This document shows, in pieces, positions 33,991 to 43,722 of a stretch of DNA of 64,000 nucleotides. This DNA is from Lewinellaceae bacterium (lineage in GTDB: Bacteria; Bacteroidota; Bacteroidia; Chitinophagales; Saprospiraceae), in NCBI GenBank assembly GCA_016708875.1, contig JADJFA010000002.1:248001-312000 (forward strand), given 5' to 3'. Both the position numbers and the translations under genes were made by a program. The notes under the pieces were generated by a model. That model was not told the DNA's origin and ran no database searches. It worked only from the letters and a program-made list of their open reading frames with translations. The first letter of the stretch is position 1; each line of letters opens with the position of its first letter.

Positions 33991-35500
33991 TCATTCGTCT
34001 TTACGCAGAAACCATTCTTGAATAATCCAGTGCCGCCAGCGCCAGGAACCGCCGCCGGTTTCGGTGTCCAGATCGCCATCGAATTCTAGCAAGTGGCGGC
34101 GGGACATTTCGTTGAGGAAGTGGACGAGGCGGAGGGGAGGAGGATTCGATGCATATTAGAATCCGAAGGATTAAGTGTTGAAAAGAGGGACTCTAAATCG
34201 TAAAAAAAGAGGCGTAAAACCTTGTGTACGGATCATTGATATTTAAAAATTTTTCTCAAAACCAATCTCCATCATAGATAAATTTGCTTATGCCACCGAT
34301 TAATGATATTATTCCTGCCAAATAAAGCCCAAAGCCAAAATGATATTCCCTAGGCCAAATAGGCATTGCATCAAGATTATGAAGGTAAAATGAATAATGA
34401 AATTTTCAAGACTGAACCCAATAAATAAGAAATAGTACCCAAGGAGGCTGTGATAAGGCTATCGAATATTTTATATGCTAATTTTTTTTGTATCCACCAC
34501 GGCTGAAAATCCACCAACTCAAATACTCTCAATTTCTCTTCCTCCATTCTGGAGGCAAAAAAAGCCATCCATTTTTCAACTTTCTCATGGCTTGCTTCAG
34601 CAACGAGTCTTTCTGAATGGCATGCAATAGAGGTTTTGGCCTTCCGGGAAAGCCAGCACCAGATTGAGCAATCAAGTTCATTTCAATCTGTTCGCACAAG
34701 CGGTGCAACTTCCACTTGGCTGTACACGGGACATCAATCGTGGCCGCATATTCTGTAATCCGGATGAGATTAGCGAATTGGTATTTGTCATCCTATTCCA
34801 TATTGCCCAATGGCTTCGAGGCAAGAATTTCGATCTTCTTCCGGCACTTCATCCAGGCCATCAAGCAAAGAATAAGCGGAATATTGGCACGAATTTTTCG
34901 GCCAAGGCTTTGGATGCGCCGAGTTCGTTGGGAAGTATCCGCTTTAACCATTCATCGAAAGTGGAAAATTCTGAACGCCATGGCAGGTGGAGCAAGGATT
35001 TAGGAGAACTGTGGCACACCTTGAGGTGTGGCCATGTTCAACAGCCCAAGCAATTCCATCGCGAGTTGAAGCAACAAAGTGGTCTTTCCAGCACCGGGAA
35101 GGCCGACTACAAGCAATCTGCCAAGAGCACGGTCAAATATCTCACCTATTTCATGGCCAACTTGCCCGTCCTGAAGGGTGATAAAATTTTGCGCAGTCTC
35201 CTCAGAAGTGCCTGTGCGGGAAGCGTTTATACGCAGGTTAACGGGGAACCGCCCGGCGAGTTTTTAGTCAAAGCGCTTTTGGTATTTCGCCTTGAGGTTG
35301 GCGATGAGTTCTTCTTAGGGATCGGGAGCGGCTCTTGCGTCAGAAGATCGTTGGGGATAGCTACTTGAACCAATTTTGCCAGTCGCTGATAAGTAGCCGC
35401 TATTTTGTCGGCAGTAAGCAAAAGACCGCTTGCGCCTATGGGAGATTCGGTTCACCATACTTTTTAAGCCAATCACGTTACATCAGGCGCAAGTTTTCGA
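33991..35500 (-). pseudogene. NACHT-domain STAND NTPase with C-terminal membrane segments (degenerate)
   Basis: Read over three minus-strand frames this is one broken gene. In order: LLLTADKIAATYQRLAKLVQ and KEELIANLKAKYQKRF (N-terminal region, from about 35440); VNLRINASRTGTSEETAQNF; Walker A LLVVGLPGAGKTTLLLQLAM at 35079-35105; Walker B LLDGLDEVPEEDR at about 34845-34865; a segment EKLRVFELVDFQPWWIQKKL followed by hydrophobic helices at about 34260-34480; and a C-terminus MSRRHLLEFDGDLD ... GGGSWRWRHWIIQEWF ending at 33991. This order is that of bacterial NACHT NTPases, some of which defend against phage. At least six frame changes occur. The 5' boundary is approximate. Confidence 0.7.
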
Positions 35501-35622
35501 TGCATAGTACCAACAGTAGTGCGTGCACCCTAGCAAGTTGCAAGAATAACCTAAGAGTTGTCGGTTGAATGTTCATTGGATGTCCAAACGGATTGATTTG
35601 CAGGAGAAAATCATAGTCTCTC

Positions 35623-36123
35623 TTAAAAGTGAGACTTTGACTGCATCCCCTCCAACACCTTAATCTTCCGCCGCACCCACCACAGCGGCAAAATCCCAAA
35701 CACCCCAAAAGAGGCATCAATAATCCGCCAAAAGACGGGTATCTCCCGAATCGGTCCGCAGATAAAAGCCAAAAACGGCACTAAAACACAGGCAATCATG
35801 CCCCACTCTATGACCCAAATGTTACGTACCGGGTCGCGCCATGGGCCAACGAATGCAATGCCGATGACTATGTGCGCAAAGGCCAGCCAGTCGTAGCCAT
35901 AGGCGAGTTGTGGGTATTTTGCATAGGTGTCGTTGATGGCGGCGGTCGTCGTTTCGAGCCAAAAACGGAGGCTGTCGGGGAAGAGGTGATAGTACTGAGC
36001 GAGCCAGTTTAGCTCCGTCTGAATGGGGAAAGCTGTAAGTCCGCTGAGGATCAAAAGCACGACAAAGAGGGTGATCCAAAAACGGATTTGTCGGAGGAGA
36101 ATGTCTTGTTGGGTGATTTCCAT
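35623..36123 (-). CDS. hypothetical membrane protein (four helices)
   Basis: Predicted 166-residue inner-membrane protein with four hydrophobic helices: ITLFVVLLILSGLTAF, WLAFAHIVIGIAFVG, WGMIACVLVPFLAFICG and IDASFGVFGILPLWWV. Between the first and second helix lies a soluble loop (LETTTAAINDTYAKYPQLAY). Ends are basic and cytoplasmic. No family name is certain. It lies upstream of the degenerate NACHT gene, on the same strand but separated by about 120 bases. Confidence 0.7.
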   Translation of the reverse strand: MEITQQDILLRQIRFWITLFVVLLILSGLTAFPIQTELNWLAQYYHLFPDSLRFWLETTTAAINDTYAKYPQLAYGYDWLAFAHIVIGIAFVGPWRDPVRNIWVIEWGMIACVLVPFLAFICGPIREIPVFWRIIDASFGVFGILPLWWVRRKIKVLEGMQSKSHF

Positions 36124-36214
36124 GGAGATGCAAATGTTAAAGTTTGGGGGTCGTAAAAATTTTTTTCAGGCCTTTTTTGCCCTCAAAAAGTAGATCGAAA
36201 AGCATGAAAAAACC

Positions 36215-37054
36215 CTACCTATTTTGGGCTAGTTTTTCTGCTAAATGCTTCCCCAGTATATAGTTAAAGTGCAAACCTTTTTCGTGACCAAAAACCTTTC
36301 CCTCGAATTTCCGCACCCAGCGGATTCCAGAGATAGCGTTGGTTAACAATACTTCTTCAGCACCCAAAATATCGGCTACCGAAGTGGGTTTTTCGCGCAC
36401 TTCCCAACCCTCTGCCCGAAGAAGGCTGCACAACAAATTCTGCAAAGTGCCATTTATTTGCCCATCGAAACGCGGCGGGACAAACACTATGTCGCCCAGC
36501 AACCAAATTACATTGCTGCCCGTCGCTTCGCAAACTCGTCCGTGCGAATTCAACACTATGAGATCGTCCACACCCTTCGCACGGGCTTCCATGGCTGCCG
36601 CCACATAACGCGCTCCGCTTAAAGTTTTAATCCCCGAAAGGGAATCAACAGGCAGCCGAACCGTCTCACAGAGACACATTTCAAGTCCGGCCCCAAACCA
36701 CTCGAAAACACCCGATCGCAACGGTTCTGTCGTGACGAGGAATTGCGGCGTATTGTCAGTGGGCCAATAAAGCCCTCCCGGCGAACGCCACACCGTCAAA
36801 CGGATCCGTGCATTGCCCGGGCTGGTCCTTGTTATTTCTTTTTCAAAATAATCCTCCGTCCAATGTGACGGTATCTCGAACCCCAGAACCTTCATTCCAT
36901 TTGAAAAACGCTCCCAGTGCAACGGCCAAAAGGGTACTTGCCCCTCGAAAGCCCGCACTGTTTCAAAAAGCCCGTCGCCATAAAACATTCCCCTTTGCAG
37001 CAGGGTGAATGTTTCTGGGAGAGCGGCTAGCAACTGACCGTTGAGGTTGACCAT
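36215..37054 (-). CDS. aminotransferase class IV (PLP-dependent)
   Basis: Fold-type IV PLP enzyme of 279 residues (start at 37054, MVNLNGQLLAAL; 37075 is 7 residues longer). Features: RGMFYGDGLFETVRAFEGQV at the N-terminus, catalytic Lys in SGIKTLSGARYVAAAMEA at about residue 150, CEATGSNVIWLLGD, and EEVLLTNAISGIRWV. The family includes branched-chain aminotransferase, D-amino acid aminotransferase and aminodeoxychorismate lyase (PabC); the short length and GDGLFET motif favour the PabC/D-aminotransferase side, but no pabA/B is nearby to settle it. A GATTCGATT repeat separates it from the divergent metalloprotease gene. Confidence 0.85.
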   Translation of the reverse strand: MVNLNGQLLAALPETFTLLQRGMFYGDGLFETVRAFEGQVPFWPLHWERFSNGMKVLGFEIPSHWTEDYFEKEITRTSPGNARIRLTVWRSPGGLYWPTDNTPQFLVTTEPLRSGVFEWFGAGLEMCLCETVRLPVDSLSGIKTLSGARYVAAAMEARAKGVDDLIVLNSHGRVCEATGSNVIWLLGDIVFVPPRFDGQINGTLQNLLCSLLRAEGWEVREKPTSVADILGAEEVLLTNAISGIRWVRKFEGKVFGHEKGLHFNYILGKHLAEKLAQNR

Positions 37055-37080
37055 GTTCTTTGAAAAGTCTGGCAAATAGA

Positions 37081-37205
37081 ATTATTCGATTTTTCGAATG
37101 AAAGGATTGATTCGATTAGTGTGGTAAAGACAAATTTACCGTGCAAAGAAACGCCCAATCGAAACAATCCCTCCAATCGGAACAATCGAATCAATCGCAT
37201 AATCC
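37081..37205. repeat. GATTGATTCGATT-type inverted repeat, copy 5
   Basis: Left arm ATTATTCGATTTTTCGAATG and AAGGATTGATTCGATTAG; right arm CCCAATCGAAACAATCCCTC and GGAACAATCGAATCAATCG. The loop (37120-37155) contains TTTACCGTGCAAAG. It sits between two divergent genes, ahead of both starts. Confidence 0.85.
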
Positions 37206-37257
37206 CCTAATCTCTCTCATCCGATTTCATCATCATCTTTTTCAATCTTTTCTACTT

Positions 37258-39672
37258 ATGCGCACTAATCGTTTAATCACCCTCCCCCGCCCAATTGTCG
37301 TTTTATTTTACCTTTTTTTAATCCTCTTTTTGCCCAAAAATCTGCAAGCTCAGGATGCCCCCAAACCTGTGGCGACATGGCTTGAGTCTTATCGAAGCTT
37401 TGCCGAATTCAGACCGGTAGCCTTGTTCCAAAAGGTGTTGCAAGATCGCAATGACTTACAAAGTACGGTCGAAAACGCTAGCCTTCTAAACCTTGATCAA
37501 GGGGCAGTCGCCGAGTTACTACAGGTCGCCCCGCAAGCCCTTCGTTTTGCAATCCCAACTGCCGAAGGAACCATTGAACTCGAACTTGCCCAAGTGGAAA
37601 TCCTCGATCCCAGCTTCATGGTGAGCACAAACCAACAAGACAATGTGCCCTACCAAAAGGCTGTACATTATCGCGGCATCGTGCTCGGCGACGTCCAGTC
37701 CATCGCCTCCCTCAGCGTCAGCAGCAGCGGCGTAATGGGAATGGTAGCCGATGAATCCGGCACTTACGAACTCGGCCAGATGGAGGATGGCTCTGGCAAC
37801 TATGTTTTTTACAAAACCCAGAACCTCAAAGCTTTATCTCCCAATACCTGTTTCTCTGACGAGGAGTCGCTCATGGGCGACGACGGCAGCCAGCAAGGTT
37901 CTGATGACCGTGGCGTAGGCTGTAAAACCGTACAAGTTTACTTTGAATGCGATTACAAACTTTACACGGACAAGGGCTCCAATACCACAAATGTTAGCAA
38001 TTATGTGACGGGGCTTTTCAATCAAATCTCTACCCTCTATGCCAACGAAAACGTCGGTATCGTCATTTCACAGATTTATGTCTGGACCTCTTCCGACCCC
38101 TATGTTGGCTATAGCAACACCAGCGCCGTGCTCAACGCTTTTCGCCAAACACGCGGCACCTCCTTCAACGGCAATCTTGCCCACCTGCTCAGCACCCGAA
38201 ATCTCGGTGGCGGCATCGCTTATGTGGACGTGATTTGCGTCAAACAATACGCCTATGGAGTAAGTGCAATTACATCCACTTACCAAAATGTGCCAACCTA
38301 CTCCTGGTCTGTAGAAGTTGTAACACACGAACTGGGACACAATCTCGGTTCCTGGCATACACACTCCTGTAACTGGCCAACGGGCGCCCTCGACAACTGC
38401 GTAAACCCGGAAGGCTCCTGTGCACCTGGCCCTCCCCCAGTCAATGGCGGCACTATCATGAGTTATTGTCATTTGACGGGTCATGGCATCAATTTCACTA
38501 AAGGTTTTGGCCCCACCCCCGGGGCGCGGATACGCGACAAAGTATTGTCTTCCAGTTGTGTGCCTCAGTCCGGAACAGCTCCCACGGGTTTAGCTTCATC
38601 TAACATTACCGGCACTTCGGCAACACTGAGCTGGGTCCCGGTCGCTGGCGCAACGAGCTACACAGTGCAATACAAACTTAGCACTTCTAGTTCCTGGACA
38701 ACTAGTGGAACAATATCCACTACCTCCTACAACCTAAGCAATTTAACAGCCGATAAAACCTATAATTGGCAGGTAAAAACAGATTGCTCTAACTATTCGG
38801 CTATTGCAAACTTCAGCACCGGTTCAGGTGGTGGGGGTGGCGGTGGCGCTTGCAACGCTCCAGCAGGGTTGAGCGCGGTCAGCATCACTTCTACGTCGGC
38901 CACGCTGATTTGGAATGCCGTAGCAAGTGCATCAAGCTACACCGTGCAGTACAAAACAAGTAGCTCCAGCAATTGGATTACAGCAGGAACAAGCCCTTCT
39001 AACACCTACAACCTGAGCAATTTAGCCCCCTCCACCAACTACAATTGGCAGGTGAAGGCCAACTGTTCGGTCTATTCAAGTATAAGCAGTTTTAGCACCT
39101 CTAATTCGGGTGGTGGTGGAACATGCGAACCTCCAGCTACCTTGAACAACAACTCGATTGGCAGCACTTACGCCTCCATTTCCTGGAGTGCTGTGGCCGG
39201 AGCGACCAACTATACCATGCAAATCAAACTGGCCAGCGGGAGCAACTGGTTCACGCTTGGCACGGTGAATGTTACGAGCGTTGTGATTAGCGGTTTGCAG
39301 CCCAGCACCTCTTATCACTGGCGCGTAAAGGCCAATTGTTCTGTATATTCCAATGTAAAATTGTTGACCACAGCAGCCGGCCTTGGCGACGACGAGGTGG
39401 GTAATCTTAGCCAGCCAACACTTACTGAAAATCTTGAAATGGGAGTATTGGAACTATTTCCAAATCCAGCAAGTGATGTGCTCAATCTGCGTTTTTCGGG
39501 CGACATATTGCAACAACATCAACTGGTGGTAACCGATGCGATGGGACGCGTGGTATCCCAGCAATCTTTCCAGCCTAGCTTGAATGTGACTGCGTTTGCA
39601 CCAGGAGTTTACTTTGTAAGCTTGCTGGAAGAGGGGCGACGCATTGCTACTCAACGGTTTGTGAAAATGTAG
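37258..39672 (+). CDS. secreted zinc metalloprotease with FN3 domains and T9SS type A sorting domain
   Basis: Secreted protease of 804 residues. The start at 37258 (MRTNRLITLPRPIVV...) gives a signal peptide ending LQAQ and drops an extension through the repeat. A propeptide-like region is followed by a metzincin domain: zinc motif HELGHNLGSWH at about residue 356 and Met-turn GTIMSYCH, as in M12-type adamalysins. Three fibronectin type III repeats follow from about 440 (SATLSWVPVAGATSYTVQYK, SATLIWNAVASASSYTVQYK, ASISWSAVAGATNYTMQIK), joined by Gly-rich linkers. The last 80 residues are a type A sorting domain (LFPNPASDVLNLRF ... GVYFVSL ... QRFVKM). Likely an exported protein-degrading enzyme. 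Confidence 0.92.
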   Translation: MRTNRLITLPRPIVVLFYLFLILFLPKNLQAQDAPKPVATWLESYRSFAEFRPVALFQKVLQDRNDLQSTVENASLLNLDQGAVAELLQVAPQALRFAIPTAEGTIELELAQVEILDPSFMVSTNQQDNVPYQKAVHYRGIVLGDVQSIASLSVSSSGVMGMVADESGTYELGQMEDGSGNYVFYKTQNLKALSPNTCFSDEESLMGDDGSQQGSDDRGVGCKTVQVYFECDYKLYTDKGSNTTNVSNYVTGLFNQISTLYANENVGIVISQIYVWTSSDPYVGYSNTSAVLNAFRQTRGTSFNGNLAHLLSTRNLGGGIAYVDVICVKQYAYGVSAITSTYQNVPTYSWSVEVVTHELGHNLGSWHTHSCNWPTGALDNCVNPEGSCAPGPPPVNGGTIMSYCHLTGHGINFTKGFGPTPGARIRDKVLSSSCVPQSGTAPTGLASSNITGTSATLSWVPVAGATSYTVQYKLSTSSSWTTSGTISTTSYNLSNLTADKTYNWQVKTDCSNYSAIANFSTGSGGGGGGGACNAPAGLSAVSITSTSATLIWNAVASASSYTVQYKTSSSSNWITAGTSPSNTYNLSNLAPSTNYNWQVKANCSVYSSISSFSTSNSGGGGTCEPPATLNNNSIGSTYASISWSAVAGATNYTMQIKLASGSNWFTLGTVNVTSVVISGLQPSTSYHWRVKANCSVYSNVKLLTTAAGLGDDEVGNLSQPTLTENLEMGVLELFPNPASDVLNLRFSGDILQQHQLVVTDAMGRVVSQQSFQPSLNVTAFAPGVYFVSLLEEGRRIATQRFVKM

Positions 39673-40022
39673 GACGAAATTCATTTCGTCTAACAGTAGG
39701 TAGGTGGCGAAATAAATTTCGCTCTACGGGAAAGTCATGCACCCACTATGAGAAACTAATCCGCTCAATAATCAATCACACCTTTTGTCCCGAATAAAAT
39801 CGGGATTATATCACGACGCCTGATTTTTGACCATAATCTCCCTACCGTTTACCAAAGTGCCGGCCTCTAATGAGGGGTCGGCGCTTTGTATTTGGCGGCT
39901 TAACTCAGGAGGCAATTTGAAGTGGCCTCCTGAGTTTCCTAAGCCTTCTAGTGAACAGCCAGAGGGCTTTTTGTGAGCCTTCCTAACATCTGCCTATTTT
40001 GCGCCCCAATTGTCTTTTGCGG
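39673..40022. other. intergenic region with short palindromes and terminators
   Basis: No gene seen. Palindromic GACGAAATTCATTTCGTC at 39674-39691 and a related CGAAATAAATTTCG at 39709-39722. Three hairpins follow: AAAGTGCCGGCCTC / GGGGTCGGCGCTTT (39854-39887), AACTCAGGAGGC / GCCTCCTGAGTT (39903-39936, perfect) and AAGCCTTCT / AGAGGGCTT followed by TTTTT (39941-39972). The last has the form of an intrinsic terminator on the plus strand. Confidence 0.7.
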
Positions 40023-41000
40023 ATGTCCTTTAATGCTCAAATTTTTCTATTGCTCTGCTTTTTCCTCCAATGTTTCTTGGGGAAAACTGAAGCACAAACC
40101 ATTCAAAACGAAGGAGTTAAAATACCGGGGACAGCGATTTCCTTTCGTTTGGCCTTGTTGCCCGGCGGTGTTTTCCAAATGGGAAGTACAAGCAAGGAAG
40201 CAGGCCGCGAAGACGACGAAGGACAGTTCGCGGTGACATTGGATAGTTTTTGGATTGGCATTTGTGAAGTGACCTGGGATGAATTCTTTTGTTTCCAATT
40301 CAGACATGCAGACAGCGATTCGAGCTTCGTAAGCACTGGTTTTCAAGCAGATGCAGTAGCCCGTCCTTCACCACCTTATTTTGATTTCACTTATGGCCGT
40401 GGTCGTACAGGTGGTTTCCCCGCAAGCACTATGACCCAGCAATCCGCCCTCAGATATTGTCAGTGGTTGAGCGATAAAACCGGATATTTCTACCGCCTGC
40501 CTACGGAAGCAGAGTGGGAATACGCTTGCCGAGCCGGTACTCAAACGGCTTTTTCCTGGGGTGATAAGCCAAAGCAAGCGGGCGAATATGCCTGGTTTTA
40601 CGACAACAGTGCAGGCTCTTATCAAAAAGTCGGCACAAAAAAACCAAACGCCTGGGGTCTTTACGATATGCACGGAAATGTAGCGGAGTGGACTTTAGAT
40701 TTTTACGTGGCTGATTATTTCCAAAGCCTTGATTCTGTGTTAGTTAACCCAATCATTTTTCCAAATAAAAAACACTCGCGGACAGTGCGAGGCGGCAGCT
40801 TTGAAGATTTTACCCCTCAACTACGTTGTGCCGACCGCCGTAAAAGCGACCCCAAATGGCAGGCTCGCGACCCTCAAATTCCAAAAAGCAAGTGGTGGAA
40901 TCCGGATTCTCCTTTCCTGGGTTTCCGAATTGTCCGGGAAAAGAACACGCCCTCAAAAGCTGAACGTGATGCTTTTTTTGAAAAGGTAATTAGGGATTGA
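40023..41000 (+). CDS. SUMF1/formylglycine-generating-enzyme-like protein
   Basis: Predicted exported protein of 325 residues with the FGE-sulfatase (SUMF1) fold; the start at 40023 (MSFNAQIFLLLCFFLQCFLG) gives a signal peptide. Features: LLPGGVFQMGSTSKEAGRED, FWIGICEVTWDEF, RLPTEAEWEYACRAG, YDMHGNVAEWTLDFY, RTVRGGSFEDF and LGFRIVRE. True FGE enzymes need a C-terminal Cys pair for copper and oxygen chemistry; I do not see it here, so this is more likely one of the many SUMF1-fold envelope proteins (GldK-like class) without FGE activity. No sulfatase gene is nearby. Confidence 0.88.
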   Translation: MSFNAQIFLLLCFFLQCFLGKTEAQTIQNEGVKIPGTAISFRLALLPGGVFQMGSTSKEAGREDDEGQFAVTLDSFWIGICEVTWDEFFCFQFRHADSDSSFVSTGFQADAVARPSPPYFDFTYGRGRTGGFPASTMTQQSALRYCQWLSDKTGYFYRLPTEAEWEYACRAGTQTAFSWGDKPKQAGEYAWFYDNSAGSYQKVGTKKPNAWGLYDMHGNVAEWTLDFYVADYFQSLDSVLVNPIIFPNKKHSRTVRGGSFEDFTPQLRCADRRKSDPKWQARDPQIPKSKWWNPDSPFLGFRIVREKNTPSKAERDAFFEKVIRD

Positions 41001-41014
41001 GCGGGCAACCTCGC

Positions 41015-41040
41015 AGGGGCGACCCTTGTGGTCGCCCCTA
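41015..41040. repeat. AGGGGCGACC palindrome
   Basis: AGGGGCGACC and GGTCGCCCCT around CTTGT form a perfect 10-bp hairpin; a further AGGTCGCCCC follows at 41043. After it comes a run of degenerate AATGACGAAATGAC units up to the next start. Confidence 0.8.
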
Positions 41041-41095
41041 CCAGGTCGCCCCAAATGCCGAAATGCCCCCAATGACGAAATGACTCACTGACTTA

Positions 41096-43087
41096 ATGAC
41101 CGCCTTAAACATGACGTTTTCAAACTTCCTCCAAAGGGCTTGGTTGCCTCAACTTGCAATCGCTGTTGCAGCCCTTGTGGTTTATGCCGCTTCCGTATCC
41201 AACGGTTTTGTTTTCTTTGACGACGACAAGGCTATTCTTTATAACAAAGCCTTGCAGAGCCCCTCGCTGGGAAAGTTTTTCAGGGGCGAAAACCTGGGCA
41301 TGTACGCGCCATTCACTTGGATTGCCTACTGGGTTGGCCAAGGTATTTCTGGTAAAGAAGCATGGGGATACCACCTGCTTGGGCTTCTGCTTCACGCACT
41401 GAATGCCGTAATGGTTTTTACCTTTCTTAAGCGCCTAACGGGGCGGGATTGGGCAGCGTTTTTTGCAGCGCTTTTGTTTGCTGTACACCCGATACAAGTG
41501 GAGGCCGTAAGTTGGGCGGCAGCACTCAGTACGGTCTTGTTTTCAACGTTTTATCTGGGAAGTTTGCTGGCATATTTAACATGGCGTAGATCTTCTAAAA
41601 TGCTTTGGCTTGGGCTTTCTTTGGTTGCCTTTTTAGCAGCATGTTTGTCCAAATCGGCTGCTGTGACCTTACCGCTTGTTTTGCTGGCGGTGGATTATTA
41701 TTGGGAAATGACCACCCGTCCTACGGCATCAAACCGAATTACGGGTAACCTCTTAAATAAAATCCCATTTCTAGCAACAGCACTCCTTTTTGGTCTTTAC
41801 ACCTTCAGCACAAGGGAACAGGAAGGCCACAATATTGAGGCGTCCTCGGCCCTGTTTTCGATGGCCGACCGATTTCTTATTGTATGCCAGACCATGCTTT
41901 TTTATCCTTTTAAACTCTTGATTCCACTTGGGTTTTCTATCTCCTATCCATTTGTAAAAATGGATGGCGCATGGAATTGGGAGTACTATGCTGCGCCAAT
42001 CGCGCTCCTTGCGCTGGGCGTTTTGGTATGGAAAAAAGGCCGCAACAAACCCGATATTTTACTTGGCCTGGCGCTATATCTACTGCCTTTATCCGTCATG
42101 TTGCCTTTCCGGACGGTGGGCAGTTTTGAGTTGAGGTCAGATCGCTACGTCTATCTTTCTTGCATTGGTTTGTTTTTCATTGCCGGTCTCTTCCTGGAAA
42201 AATTAAAGCCTGAGATTCGCAATGGAATAATGTTTGTCGCGGCAGCGGCCTTGGCCTTTTTGGCATTCCGACAAACCACGGTATGGGAAGACGGCGTGAA
42301 ATTGTTTGAAAATTGTACGGAAAAAACACCCGAATCCTCGCTCTGCCAGTGTAATCTCGGATACAACCAACTCATTTCCAATGATTACCAGGGCGCTGTA
42401 AAACACTACAGCGAATCCTTGAAATATGATCCCAGCACCGTAGAAGCCTATAATGGTCGCGGGCAGGCGTATTTTCAATTGCGAAAATACCCGGAGGCCT
42501 TGGCCGATTTCACCGCTGCGATCCAGGCCGGAATCGTGACCCCTAAGCTGTTTTTAAACAAGGGCAAATGCCTCGTTATCCTCAACCGTGCCACTGAGGC
42601 GGTGCCTGATTTGAACCGCAGCATCGAGCTGGAGCCTAAGTCACCAGAAGCCTTTTACTTCCGTGGAATAGCACATGAAAAAGGTGGGAATATTCCGAAC
42701 GCCGTGGCCGATTACGGCCAAGCCATTAATCTGAATCCGAATTATGTGGAAGCGCTGGTGAACCGCGGTCTTTTACGCACAAAATCAGAGCAATTTACCG
42801 AGGCCCTGAGTGACTATACTGCCGCGCTTTCTTATGCATCTTCACAGGTACAACCCATGATTTTAAATAATAGGGCCTTCGCTCATCTCAAATCTGGCCA
42901 ACTTGTCAAAGCACTTGAAGATGCCGATAAAGCCCTGACAATCAACCCGAATTACCCTTTTGCTTACAATACCCGCGCAGCTATTTACCAACAAATGGGA
43001 CAGACTGCAAAGGCGCAGGCGGATTTGGCAAAGGCGCAGCAGTTACAGGAAAATAAATATTTGTGGAGCCGTAATCTATTCTTTTGA
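41096..43087 (+). CDS. TMTC-like membrane protein: GT-C-type helices plus TPRs
   Basis: Predicted 663-residue inner-membrane protein. Residues 1-400 hold about 10-11 hydrophobic helices; the first loop carries SNGFVFFDDDKAILYN, with the acidic pair typical of GT-C glycosyltransferases, followed by HALNAVMVF and FAVHPIQVEAVSWAA, which is characteristic of TMTC-type O-mannosyltransferase-like proteins. Residues 410-650 are about seven tetratricopeptide repeats (AYNGRGQAYFQLRKYPEALADF, EAFYFRGIAHEKGGNIPNAVADY). The function in bacteria is unproven; protein or polymer glycosylation is plausible. Start may be 41096 or 41111. Its 3' end overlaps convergent DsbA-like gene. Confidence 0.8.
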   Translation: MTALNMTFSNFLQRAWLPQLAIAVAALVVYAASVSNGFVFFDDDKAILYNKALQSPSLGKFFRGENLGMYAPFTWIAYWVGQGISGKEAWGYHLLGLLLHALNAVMVFTFLKRLTGRDWAAFFAALLFAVHPIQVEAVSWAAALSTVLFSTFYLGSLLAYLTWRRSSKMLWLGLSLVAFLAACLSKSAAVTLPLVLLAVDYYWEMTTRPTASNRITGNLLNKIPFLATALLFGLYTFSTREQEGHNIEASSALFSMADRFLIVCQTMLFYPFKLLIPLGFSISYPFVKMDGAWNWEYYAAPIALLALGVLVWKKGRNKPDILLGLALYLLPLSVMLPFRTVGSFELRSDRYVYLSCIGLFFIAGLFLEKLKPEIRNGIMFVAAAALAFLAFRQTTVWEDGVKLFENCTEKTPESSLCQCNLGYNQLISNDYQGAVKHYSESLKYDPSTVEAYNGRGQAYFQLRKYPEALADFTAAIQAGIVTPKLFLNKGKCLVILNRATEAVPDLNRSIELEPKSPEAFYFRGIAHEKGGNIPNAVADYGQAINLNPNYVEALVNRGLLRTKSEQFTEALSDYTAALSYASSQVQPMILNNRAFAHLKSGQLVKALEDADKALTINPNYPFAYNTRAAIYQQMGQTAKAQADLAKAQQLQENKYLWSRNLFF

Positions 43088-43722
43088 CGGCTCCCAAGTC
43101 TCGAGTGCTTTTTCTAAAGTCTTCAAAAACACTTCAGGGTCTTGCGCACCTGAAACGGCATATTTTCGGTCAAAACAAAAAACGGAACGCCGCTCACCCT
43201 CAGTTGTCTGGCCTCCTCAATGTCTGCCCTGACTTCATCAGCAAATGCCTGGCTTTCCAACATATTTTTAAGCTCGTCGGAGTTAAGCCCGATTGAAATA
43301 CCCAACTGCACAAGTAGCGCTGGATCAGCGATATTCTTTCCTTCAGTAAAATGAGCATTGAACAAAGCCTCCTCGGCTGCATCCTGAAGACCATTTTTGT
43401 GCGCCAAATGCAAAAAACGGTGCGCATCGAATGAATTGGCAGCAACAGCTTTCTCAAAATGATATTCAAGTCCCACCTCAGCAGCCATGTCTGTGACATT
43501 TTTGGTGATTTGCTGCGTCTGTTCGAGTGACCAGCCTTTTCGCGCTGATAAATTTTTCTGATAATCGGTACCCGTTGAAGAGGCATCTGGGTCAAGTTGA
43601 AAACTCTTCCAAACAATCTCAATTTTGTCTTTTTGAGGAAATTTTTCGAGTGCTTGCTCGAATTTCCTTTTACCGATGTAGCAAAACGGACATACAATGT
43701 CGCTCCAAATTTCTACTTGCAT
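43076..43722 (-). CDS. DsbA-family oxidoreductase, FrnE-like (frameshifted)
   Basis: Thioredoxin-fold protein of about 215 residues without a signal peptide (start MQVEIWSDIVCPFCYIGKRK), so cytoplasmic like FrnE. The redox motif is CPFC near residue 11; later features are QLDPDAS, FDAHRFLHLAHKNGLQ and the cis-Pro loop VSGVPFFV. Near 43172 a base is missing from a T-run: the frame gives LTENMPFQVRKTLKCF*, whereas the neighbouring frame reads FDRKYAVSGAQDPEVFLKTL and stops at 43076. FrnE-type proteins act in oxidative-stress thiol exchange or as polyketide-related isomerases; the substrate is unknown. Overlaps the convergent TMTC-like gene by 12 bases. Confidence 0.85.

Noticed and set aside
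34664..35368. Plus-strand frame of 234 codons
   Set aside because: It is antisense to the NACHT motifs, which are clearly on the minus strand; the plus-strand protein shows no family features.
40023..41000. Active formylglycine-generating enzyme
   Set aside because: The C-terminal catalytic Cys pair of true FGE is not visible and no sulfatase is nearby; only the fold is supported.
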